Assembly (NCBI GenBank): GCA_964017195.1
Contig: OZ024897.1
Span: 6,676,360 to 6,740,359, forward strand
DNA length: 64,000 nucleotides
DNA from: Siderastrea radians
Taxonomy: Eukaryota; Cnidaria; Anthozoa; Scleractinia; Rhizangiidae
Reading direction: 5' to 3'
Below are positions 33,809 to 43,208 of this stretch, one piece after another. The notes under the pieces were generated by a model that saw only the letters and a list, made by a program, of their open reading frames with translations, was not told where the DNA came from and ran no database searches. The stretch's first letter is position 1, and each line of letters begins with the position of its first letter. A program made the position numbers and the translations under genes.

Positions 33809-34134
33809 CTACAAACCCACAAAAACCAACAACAAAAAACAAAGTGAAAGCCGGTTCTTTGGCATTCCCCAGGATGGCCAATATCTATTGGTTTCCCAAA
33901 GGTTTCTTCAGTGGGGCTGTGTAATGGCATTCGTAGTAGTGATGGAATAATAGTAATAGAGGTCGTGTGGAATGTCAACATTCACTATGTCAGGAAACAA
34001 TGCTCAACAATGCCCAGCGCTCCCAACATTTGGTTAAAATTTGTCCACTTCAGAGTGCGAGGTAAGACTATCTCATCTTCTTTTTGTTTTGTCGTAATTT
34101 GAATCCATACTTGTACGCATAAGCGTACCGTTTA

Positions 34135-34890
34135 TTAAGAATCCTCTTTGAGTTCATTCGTAATTTCATTTTAAAATTAAGAAGAATCTTCTGAGACCAG
34201 TGAGGAACAATCAGATTAGAATTCAATGAGAGAGTTCAGAACAAAAGCTAGCTTGGAGTGCATGAGGGGGTCGGGCCAAACAAGAGAAAATTAAAACTCC
34301 TGTTACCGTTTGCCTCGCCCTTGAAAACATTTAAAGAGACGAGAACTCGATAAATTCTTGGTTTTCTTTTGAGTTCAGTCATGCATTTTGTCAACACTGT
34401 AGACCTCTCAAAGAGTCTGAATCTGCTCAAGTTTTCCTTAGAATCTATGACAGTTCTTCTCTCTTCATTTTGGCAGCTACAGTGAAACCTCGATTTAACG
34501 AAGTGTCAAGGGACTGGAAAATTGGTTCCTTATATCGAGGTTTTTTCCATTTATTACACTATTACTGGGATGAAAAATATCGTACGTTACACCGAGGGCT
34601 TCGCTACATAGAGGTTCGTTAAATCGAGGTTCCATCGTAACCACATGCGCTCTCATCCACTCCCATGCGCCCTCGGCGAGTTAAAATTCTCGTCAACTCT
34701 CTTGCTTTATTTCTAATCCACATACGCTTTCATCGATTCTTGTGTGTTCTCAGTAAACCTTAACTCTCGTCAGCTCAAGCTCCTTTCTAACCACTAACTC
34801 TTTGCACTCTCTCATCTACGCTGACGTCCTTTCAGTGAGTTGACTTGAACTCTCGCCAACTCTTGGTGAGAGACGTTTAAGGAGAGCTTA
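34135..34890. repeat. Dispersed repeat family copy 3, interrupted by a mariner-type MITE
   Basis: Shares AATCTGCTCAAGTTTTCCTT, AGAATCTATGACAGTTCTTC and ATTCTCGTCAACTCTC with copies 1 and 2. A 158-bp element interrupts it at a TA. Confidence 0.6.
34480..34637. mobile_element. 158-bp Tc1/mariner-type MITE
   Basis: Ends CAGTGAAACCTCGATTTAAC and, inverted, CGATGGAACCTCGATTTAAC, both continuing GAA, with TA on each side (34,478-34,479 and 34,638-34,639). This is the standard arrangement of mariner-derived MITEs. Confidence 0.9.
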
Positions 34891-36009
34891 TATAAAGTTC
34901 TTTATACTGACTACTAGTCTTAAAGATGAAAACAAGTGAACAACGAATCGGAGAATAACAAATTTTCACCCATCAATTTATCTTTATTTGCCTCCCGGTA
35001 TTTGCCCCCCTCCCCCCCTCCCCCAACCCAAATTATGTTATTTACAATGATGCATCTCTTATGGAGATGCATCCCTTATTCTACTTATCAATAAAAATTA
35101 CATCAATACAAATTATGTAAATGAATACCACAGATTCAACCAAATATCACATGACACAATTGCCTTGAAAAACAGTGACATAAAATCTTGAAAGCGAATT
35201 AACTTTTGCAATACGAATCATTATTTTAACCAACATTGACAGTTACTTCAGTTTTAAAAGTTAAAAAAATGACAAAGCATGTTTTGTCACTGAAAGAGAA
35301 AAGTTGTAGTAATGGTATAAGAATTTCAAAATTTTGAGCTTTAAATATTTTAAATTATTAATATCTTTTCTGTGCCTGATTATTAAATAAAAGATAAAAT
35401 GGTACTGGCCGACAAAAAGTACTGGCTAGGAATTCTATTACAATCCGTTAAAAGTTCTCTTATTATACTTCCCTTTAAATAATTCGTTTGAAAAAACACT
35501 TGCCACAAAAAAACTTCACTGAAATCACGGTTAAGAATTTTGTTGCTTATAGAACTACGCTTCAGTCATTTTCTCCATTTTTTCCGTTCCCGCAGAAGTA
35601 TCTACTATAACGCTTTGCAACAATTGCGAAAATAGGAAAAAGAAAAGTATTTCAGTGCCAAAATAGTATAAACTGATTGAAACCAACATGAATCTGTTTT
35701 GTATGACAACCTTTTTAGAAAGTTAAATTCAACATAGCTCAGTTACAGAACAAAGATTGCCAGCAGGTAATGGATTCTAAACTGCTAAATAAGGTAACAT
35801 TTACAAACCGTATTCCTCGAATAATAGCCCATAGAGATTATTCTTTTCACGTGATTAAAAATTATATTACAAGCGGCTGAAACCTGGGAAACATGTCATC
35901 AATAGATTGCATCTGATTTTTGAACTGAACGTAGCGTATGGCTATTTACGTGCGCAAATAGCATCAGGACTGTCCTTTTAATAATTGTTCCTTTTTTAAT
36001 TGACTTTTT
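34891..36009. other. Unassigned AT-rich sequence
   Basis: No exon or repeat recognised apart from short C-rich and A-rich runs. A palindromic GGAGATGCATC...GATGCATCTC-like stretch occurs near 35,050-35,070. Confidence 0.35.
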
Positions 36010-36310
36010 TAAATAATTGGCTCTAAAACATTGAAAAATTTACCTCGAAAGACCTGGTTTTTATGAGTGATTGTCTGGGTGAGTGTAGCCCAAAAAAGGG
36101 CCGATGGTGACAAGACAACCTGTACGGAAGTCATCATCAGAGTCAAGTGAATAGTGCACCGTAAGTTAACAGTAGCAAGCATCTGGGTATTGCCCTGATT
36201 AGTCAATTAAGTCGCGATCTTATTGGTCGACTGCCAGTAAAGCCACGATGTTATTGGCTGTGACGTGAAGAGTCTAAAACATGAGTGGTCCGTTTCGATT
36301 CTTCTTTTTT
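36010..36310 (-). repeat. Dispersed repeat, inverted partner of 39,765-40,030
   Basis: Read on the minus strand it contains GCACTATTCACTTGACTCTG, ATGATGACTTCCGTACAGGT and ACACTCACCCAGACAATCAC. Close counterparts lie on the plus strand at 39,765-40,030. The sequence resembles retroelement 3' ends known from animals (possibly Penelope-like); that class call is a guess. Confidence 0.55.
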
Positions 36311-36391
36311 GTTTACCGTACTTCACTCAGTTTTTTTATAAGAACCTTTTTGTAAGAACGCTGAGCCTGCAGGGATTTGCCAGAATGTTAA

Positions 36392-37266
36392 GGTGGCTTA
36401 CTACAGTTTTTCTGAGACACAATTGCGCGCGCTGAGAAATTCTCTCTGACGCCATTTTTTTTTCGCGCGTGCAATACTTGACGACATCATCGAGAAAAAG
36501 CTGAAAACACCTCTGAAATCTGGCTTGTAGAAATCGCTCGTGGCGTACTATTAACATTCTTTATCACGAATGGACGAAGCCTTGACGAAGTTGGTGAGCG
36601 CTACCGGCATAAAATATCTGTTAAACCTTGACAAAACCTCGAGAAGTTGTTGTAAAAATTCTTATGTTTATCGCACGCGCCATATTGCGTTATTTCAGCG
36701 CGCGCTTAAGTTGCACGCATGCTCAGTTTTGCTCACCAAGGAGGTCGCAAAAAAATCGCAAATCGACTTTTTTACCCCAATCTACTCGAAAACTGACCGT
36801 ATAACCCACAGTATAAAAATCCAGAATCAATTCATAGTAGTAAGTTTCACCTGTAGACAAAATATTAGCAAAATCTGTAAGAGAGAATTTTATTAATTCT
36901 CAAAAAAGCGAAAATTCGACATTTTCTTCATTAGCAAAAATTCTGCCTTACAGATTTTCATTTTCTTTTGCATAGTCGTTTATTTATAGTCACTTTTTAA
37001 ATCCTGAAAAATTGAGGTAGGGTCGTACGGCTAGATTTTGAGAAAAAAGCCCTAAAAAAGTCTAGTTTCCAGTCCACTCCTAGCACACGGTCTGTTATGT
37101 TTGATATTTTCTAAGCTTCTCATACTTCTTTTCCAGGATAATGAGGGTTAATATCATTTCTTTTAACAGTTGTAGCAACAAATAACCCAAACGAAAACTG
37201 CTGTTGGCTTTAAACTAAAGTTTTAAAAAGGTTATCTTTCTCTTCTGAAAACTGTAGTAAGCCACC
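36392..37266. mobile_element. 875-bp TTAA-flanked MITE (piggyBac-like target)
   Basis: Begins GGTGGCTTACTACAGTTTT and ends with the exact inverse, flanked by TTAA on both sides (36,388-36,391 and 37,267-37,270). TTAA duplication is the hallmark of piggyBac-type insertion. The frames inside show no transposase similarity. Confidence 0.85.
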
Positions 37267-37527
37267 TTAAGATCTAAGAACCATGCCAAGGCTGAAATTG
37301 ACATAACAACGGTTTCTGTGTACATTTTGTATTTAATAATTTGTCTGCTGTTCATACGTAAGAGAGTTGAAATACAAATTAATATTCTAGAAAACAAAAC
37401 GGAAACTGAAACAGGTGTTGATTCTACATTGTATACTGGCAATGAAATGAACGAAAACGCACTAATTTTGTTTCTCTACTTCAATAGAATTACAGTCAAT
37501 TAATACCATTTCCATGGAATTTTACAA

Positions 37528-39478
37528 GGGGCAGGAAAAATATTCCCGTCCCAGTTAACGTCTGTCGTGAGTCTATCGTCTTAGGGACAGGCGCACGACA
37601 GATGTTAACAGGGACCGGAATATTTTTCCTTTGCCTAGTTAACGCCTGTCGTGCATCTATCGTCTTAGGGACAGGAAAAATATTCCTGTCCTAGTTAACA
37701 TCTGTCGTGCGTCTGGCTTCTTAGGGAAAGGAAAAATCTTCCTGTCGCAGTTAACGTCTGTCGTGCGTCTATCGTCTTAGGGACAGGCGCACGACAGACG
37801 TTAACAGGGACGGGAATATTTTTTCCTTTCCCTAAATAACGCCTGTCGTGCGTCTATCGTCTTAGGGACAGGAAAAATATTCCCGTCCCAGTTAACGTCT
37901 GTCATGCGTCTATCGTCTTAGGGACAGGAAAAATATTCCCGTCCCGGTCAACGTCTGTCGTGCGTTTATCGTCTTAGGGATTGGAAAAATATTCCCGTCC
38001 CAGTCAACGTCTGTCGTGCGTCTATCGTCTTAGGGACAGGAAAAATATTCCCGTCCCAGTTAACATCTGTCGTGCGTCTGGCTCCTTAGGGAAAGGAAAA
38101 ATATTCCTGTCGCAGTTAACGCCTGTCGTGCGTCTATCGTCTTAGGGACAGGAAAAATATTCCCGTCCTAGTTAACATCTGTCGTGCGTCTGGCTTCTTA
38201 GGGAAAGGAAAAATATTCCTGTCGCAGTTAACGTCTGTCGTGCGTCTATCGTCTTAGGGACAGGCACACGACAGACGTTAACAGGGACGGGAATATTTTT
38301 CCTTTCCCTAGTTAACGCCTGTCGTGCGTCTATCGTCTTAGGGACAGGAAAAATATTCCCGTCCCAGTTAACGTCTATCGTGCGTCTATCGTCTTAGGGA
38401 TAGGAAAAATATTCCCGTCCCAGTTAACGTCTGTCATGCCTCTCGCGTCTTAGGGACACGAAACATATTCCCGTCCCAGTTAACATCTGTCGTGCGTCTG
38501 GCTTCTTAGGGAAAGGAAAAATATTCCTGTCGCAGTTAACGTCTGTCGTGCATCTATCGTCTTAGGGACAGGCGCACGACAGACGTTAACAGGGACGGGA
38601 ATATTTTTCCTTTCCCTAGTTAACGCCTGTCGTGCGTCTATCGTCTTAGGGACAGGAAAAATATTCCCGTCCCAGTTAACGTCTGTCATGCGTCTATCGT
38701 CTTAGGGACAGGAAAAATATTCCCGTCCCGGTCAACGTCTGTCGTGCGTTTATCGTCTTAGGGACTGGAAAAATATTCCCGTCCCAGTCAACGTCTGTCG
38801 TGCGTCTATCGTCTTAGGGACAGGAAAAATATTCCCGTCCCAGTTGACATCTGTCGTGCGTCTGGCTTCTTAGGGAAAGGAAAAATATTCCTGTCGCAGT
38901 TAACGTCTGTCGTGCGTCTATCGTCTTAGGGACAGGCGCACGACAGACGTTAACAGGGACGGGAATATTTTTCCTTTCCCTAGTTAACGCCTGTCGTGCG
39001 TCTATCGTCTTAGGGACAGGAAAAATATTCCCGTCCCAGTTAACGTCTATCGTGCGTCTATCGTCTTAGGGATAGGAAAAATATTCCTGTCCCAGTTAAC
39101 GTCTGTCATGCGTCTCGCGTCTTAGGGACAGGAAACATATTCCCGTCCCAGTTAACGTCTGTCGTGCGTCTGGCTTCTTGGGGAAAGGAAAAATATTCCT
39201 GTCGCAGTTAACGTCTGTCGTGCGTCTATCGTCTTAGGGACAGGCGCACGACAGACGTTAACAGGGACGGGAATATTTTTCCTTTCCCTAGTTAACGCCT
39301 GTCGTGCATCTATCGTCTTAGGGACAGGAAAATATTCCCGTCCCAGTTAACGTCTGTCGTGCGCCTGGCTTCTTAGGGACAGGAAAAATATTCCCGTCCC
39401 AGTTAAAGTGTGTCGTGCATCTATCGTCTTAGGGACAGGAAAAACATTTCTGTCCCAGTTAACGTCCGTCGTGTGTCG
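37528..39478. repeat. 2-kb composite satellite of 56-bp units, with inverted units
   Basis: The basic unit is 56 bp: GGAAAAATATTCCCGTCCCA, GTTAACGTCTGTCGTGCGTC, TATCGTCTTAGGGACA. A variant with CTGGCTTCTTAGGGAAAGG and CCTGTCGCAG recurs at set places. Following it, a unit in opposite orientation (GCGCACGACAGACGTTAACA, then GGGACGGGAATATTTTTCC) appears at 37,591, 37,787, 38,264, 38,572, 38,936 and 39,244. The spacings are 196, 477, 308, 364 and 308 bp. The reading frames seen in the array are artefacts. Confidence 0.93.
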
Positions 39479-39543
39479 TTTGTGGTTTTAAGTATGTTGG
39501 AATTCCTGTCTTTAGCGTCTGTCGCGGGTCCTCACCCGTAGAG

Positions 39544-39582
39544 GACACAAATCTCAGAAACTCCGGGAGTTTCTGACTTTGT
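39544..39582. repeat. Strong hairpin next to the satellite
   Basis: GACACAAA-tct-CAGAAACTCC-g-GGAGTTTCTG-act-TTGTGTGTC forms a stem with 10-bp perfect inner arms. A further diverged satellite unit follows at about 39,583-39,640. Confidence 0.7.
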
Positions 39583-39764
39583 GTGTCGTCTAAGGGACAG
39601 AAAAAATATTCCTCTCTCAGTTAGCATCCGTTTTGTGTCAAAGCCAACAGCTACATGCGCCTTTCAAACGAATCATTGAAAAAATCAACAAAGTAACAAT
39701 TAACTGGCTGAACGAAATTAAAAAATTTGAGCAACAATACAGGGACAGATATTACAATACCAAA

Positions 39765-40030
39765 AGACGGTTCGAAACGCACCACTCACATTTTAGAGTG
39801 TCCACGTTTCAGCCAATATCATCATCGCTTTACAGACAAACGACCAATAACATCGCGATTGAATTGACCAATTGAGTCAATAAACGAAGACCGGTACACT
39901 ATTCACTTGATTCCGGTGATGACTTCCGCACAGGTTGTCGTGTCACCAAAAACCCTCTCCGGACTACACTCATCCGGACGATCACAGACAATGTACTTAT
40001 ACAAATTTCAATGCTTTAGAGGCTGTTATT
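39765..40030 (+). repeat. Dispersed repeat, inverted partner of 36,010-36,310
   Basis: Contains CCAATAACATCGCGATTGAA, TGATGACTTCCGCACAGGTT and ACTACACTCATCCGGACGAT, matching the minus strand of 36,010-36,310. The pair brackets the TTAA element and the satellite. Confidence 0.6.
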
Positions 40031-40589
40031 TTGAAAAGTCAACGAAAGGGGAACAATTACTCGAGCCTTACGTACGGAAAAATTACAAAAATTAAATTAC
40101 TTTGCAATAGAAGATATAACATTATTCGACGAAATACGGTTTTTTATGGCGAAAAAGAATAAACTAAATTTTATGAAACTCAGTTGGTAAGACAGAATTA
40201 GGTCTAAAATAAGTAAAACAGTGTTCTTTACAAGAGAAAAAGAGGCTGACTTTAAATACATTAAATTAATATCTGGCTTTGATTTCCCCAGGAAATCCTC
40301 TAACAAATAAAAAAATAAATTAGATCGGTGATATAACGCTGTTATGAAACCCTCATGCATCGTTGAGGGACGTGGAAAAATCGCGAGGTAAAAGGTAGAT
40401 TATGTCACGTGCTCTTTCTTTGTATCAAATTCTCACTTGTTGCTGGCTTGGAAAAATGAAAAGAATGCGCTTAAATGCAAAACAAGGAATTTGATCTGAA
40501 CAAGTATTGTTGCAAACTTGAGATTTATACTGCGTTCACACTAAGCCAAAACTGTTAAGTCTAATGACAAATGAAACAATCATTTCTTT

Positions 40590-40863
40590 AGGGACCGGTT
40601 ATTATTATTTGTAGGGGGGGGGGGGAGAGCTGGTGCAAATGGCGGGAGGCCATGTTCAAATTCTCTTGACCCTCTTCTTTGTGAAGCACATTTTTTGCTG
40701 ACCCACCCCTCACCCCCTTTGCTTTGTACAGAGCTTTGTATAACAAAGCTCCGTAATATGCGTGCATAAATTTATGTGCCCCCACTCATTTCCCCGCATA
40801 AAAATCATTGACCGTCCCCCTATTTGCACCAGCCCTCCCCATCAAACTAATGAAGGGTCCCTT
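40590..40863. mobile_element. MITE with AGGGACC ends and inner inverted repeats
   Basis: Ends AGGGACCGG and GGGTCCCT. Inner arms GAGCTGGTGCAAATGGCGGG (40,627) and CTATTTGCACCAGCCCTCCC (40,820) are inverted. Poly(G) and C-rich stretches lie between. Confidence 0.65.
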
Positions 40864-41332
40864 ACCACATAAAGCATTAGCACCAGGCGGTGCACGAAAA
40901 CCACCCTCAGATTTCCTACCGAAGATTCTACAATTTTTGTCAGCGTGCTACCAGATAAAACCACAAAAAGAAAAAAAAATGCAAAAGCAAGTTCTCGCTA
41001 CATTTTCGGTTTAAGTGTAGAGTTTTTTGGCGTGTTCCTTACACTAGGCACATGTTTGAACGGGCACTTGACGAGAACAATGGAGTTAAAAACTTGGCCT
41101 AAAATGTGTTTCAGCGCTATTGAGAACGCAGCTTTTGTCAGTCGAGAATATGTTTGTTAGAATTAGCGAAGTTCTTGATATTAACATTTAAACTGAGATT
41201 GTAAACAATCGTTACCGGTAAGTCGTCCAAATTCCATGATATCTTCAACGAACTTCAACTTTTCTAATGATTCAGCGCTGAAAAAAAATGTATATATTGC
41301 TTAGGGCTACTGAGTTGTTGTGTTAACCTTCG

Positions 41333-41923
41333 GACATACAAACAAAGTCACACTCCCCCCGTGGTACAAGGGGGAGTGGGGTTGATGGAACCCCCTTGGG
41401 TTTTCGTTATGTTGCAATATTTCGGAAAGATTTCACCTTTAGTAGAAAGCCTGTGATGTGCTCTACAAGATGAGGTATACATTATGGGTTGCGGCGCTGC
41501 CGGGAGCCTGTGACGTCATCCAAGGTGGCCGCCATGTTGGCCGCCATCTTGAATTTCACCCAAAATTAGAAATGGTCAAACAACGAAAGAAATTGAAAAT
41601 TTTTGATGCTGGACATGTCGAATATGACGTAATTAAACATTCAGCTGCTTTGCTTTTTGTCAACATTTTGTGCTTTTTTCACCTAACAAATGGTAATTAA
41701 GAAACAGGCATTTTTCTTCAAAAATGGCTTGACACCTGCCACTTATGACGTGATATATCGTGGCCATAGCAACCGATTCCTACCAAACTTAAATCAAAAT
41801 GTGTCTAAGGTATATGCACACAGCTACTGAAAACGGCAGGTGTAGATGATAATTCCTGTTAGAAAAATTCAAGAAAAACCTTATGGGGGGAGGGAGTGGC
41901 CCCGTTGTACGCCCAAGGGTTAA
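41333..41923. mobile_element. 591-bp MITE with TTAACC ends
   Basis: The left end TTAACCTTCGGACATACAAA and the inverse of the right end, TTAACCCTTGGGCGTACAAC, align through the adjacent CACTCCCYCCCCC. The interior carries the palindromic GGTGGCCGCCATGTTGGCCG and GTGACGTCATCC stretch. No transposase frame. Confidence 0.75.
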
Positions 41924-42226
41924 AAGGCTACGTCATTGGAATTTGTGTGTGTGTGTACTCCGTGCCAAAATTAAAACAAAGCACTTTTCTCGTGCCCCAA
42001 ATGCGCTAGAAAACCAAGACGAATATATCGAATTAGCCTTAGCTATTTGGCTGCAATTCATTTCCATCCTTGCCATCCGTAAACAAAGAACTTATAATTA
42101 TTTGCAGTTTTAGAAAATTAATAGAAAAAATCTGAACCATCATATCTGGGTTCATGTGATTCCAATGTGTGTTGTGTTTCCCTCTTTTTAAAGTAATTCT
42201 ACAAATTAGTGACGTAGCCCCTTAAA
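41920..42226. mobile_element. MITE of the TTAAAGGGGC family, abutting the previous element
   Basis: Left end TTAAAAGGCTACGTCATTGG; right end GTGACGTAGCCCCTTAAAA. The interior CATTTCCATCCTTGCCATCC matches the copy in gene A intron 3. It starts within the last bases of the element at 41,333-41,923. Confidence 0.7.
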
Positions 42227-42663
42227 ACGGGAGGCTGTTGTTAACCTCTGGACTGATATGACTTGCTGGTCGGTCTCAAATTTATCTGTTCATTTTCTCT
42301 CAGTTCAGGGTGGCACATGGCGTTATGCTTGACGCGTGATATGAGCAAAAGTTAGCGTGTGACACGTGAAATAGGAGACGTCTGCACGCAGGCTTCGTGA
42401 AAGCAGCTCAAATATTGCCGTGATCCGTGATTCGACATTCAGGACTTTAATCACTAAGAGAGACTCCTCGTTCGCGTTCTTAAAGGACACTTAAAAGAAT
42501 GATTTTGTGTGAAGAACGCGTTCTCTTGACTCATTTCATGCGTTTGAGGCCCTTTTTCCATACTCGTAGCTCCGCTAAAAGACTGTGTATTGAAAACTAA
42601 AGGCAAAGCAAATTAATTAGTCAATTAGGGATAAGTTTTATCGACAAGAATCAGGTCCACGGC

Positions 42664-43034
42664 AATAGGTGCGGTTACACGGGGCACTTTTACCGTGGTA
42701 AAAGACCCTTTCACCACGGGAAACTGCATTTAGCGAGTGTGACCGACATTTCCAGAGGTACATTTCCCGTGTTAAAGATCCATGGATCCATAAAAAAGAT
42801 CACACGAAGCGCCCATGATATTTAACGTGGTAAGTTGCAATGGTGTTTTGATGCCCAAGGTAAAGGAGCCAATCACGATTCTCCGTTTGACATCAACACA
42901 TTTTTACCTTGGCAAATCACCACTCACGTGTAACCGCCGGTAACACGGTATACTGAAACCAAGTGTGATGCACCGCGGGATGAGCTACGATGAGAAATGC
43001 CATTCACCGTACCGGTGTGTGCAACCACACCTAA
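42664..43034. mobile_element. about 370-bp MITE with TAGGTGYGGTT ends
   Basis: Left end ATAGGTGCGGTTACACG; right end GTGCAACCACACCTAAT. Many internal palindromic ACCGTGGTAAA/TTTACCACGG-type motifs. It lies just downstream (in transcriptional sense) of the last recognised exon of gene B. Confidence 0.7.
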
Positions 43035-43121
43035 TATCTTTGCGTTATCTTACTGTCGACATGGTAAGAATGACGGCAGCATAAGGCGACGAACAAATTG
43101 AGGTTCGCTGGCAATACTCAC

Positions 43122-43208
43122 CTAAACAAAGGATTCTCTTTTTCCAACGAATATTTAACAAACCAAGAAGGATTCAGAAACACCATACGCAGAAGTTGAT
43201 CACCAAAC
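43122..43208 (-). CDS. Gene B exon 5
   Basis: 87 nt, phase 2 in and out, acceptor TTCTCATAG, donor GTGAGT. Encodes RFGDQLLRMVFLNPSWFVKY, aligned with KFGPQLLKIVVFKPSWYVLW of gene A; four residues shorter at its end. Confidence 0.85.

Larger units (their letters stand above)
32690..34030. repeat. Segmental duplication, copy 1 (partner 53,338-56,640)
   Basis: Colinear and same-strand homology with the 3' part of the GUSB locus: ATTCTAGGCAAAACATGTT, TGGTCACTAGTAAAA, TTCACATCAGGCGATTCATT, then the 106-bp tandem repeats, a GUSB exon copy, and the sequence around ACAATGCTCAACAATG. Copy 1 lacks the 53.5-55.1 kb part, including the last GUSB exon and the transposon at 54,328-55,108. Confidence 0.85.

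Noticed and set aside
38480..38689. Reading frame with a repeated VPKTIDARQ motif
   Set aside because: It is produced by the 56-bp satellite; 56 is not a multiple of three, so the frame cannot persist through the array.
37528..39478. CRISPR array
   Set aside because: Units are contiguous with no unique spacers, some are inverted, and the context is an animal genome.
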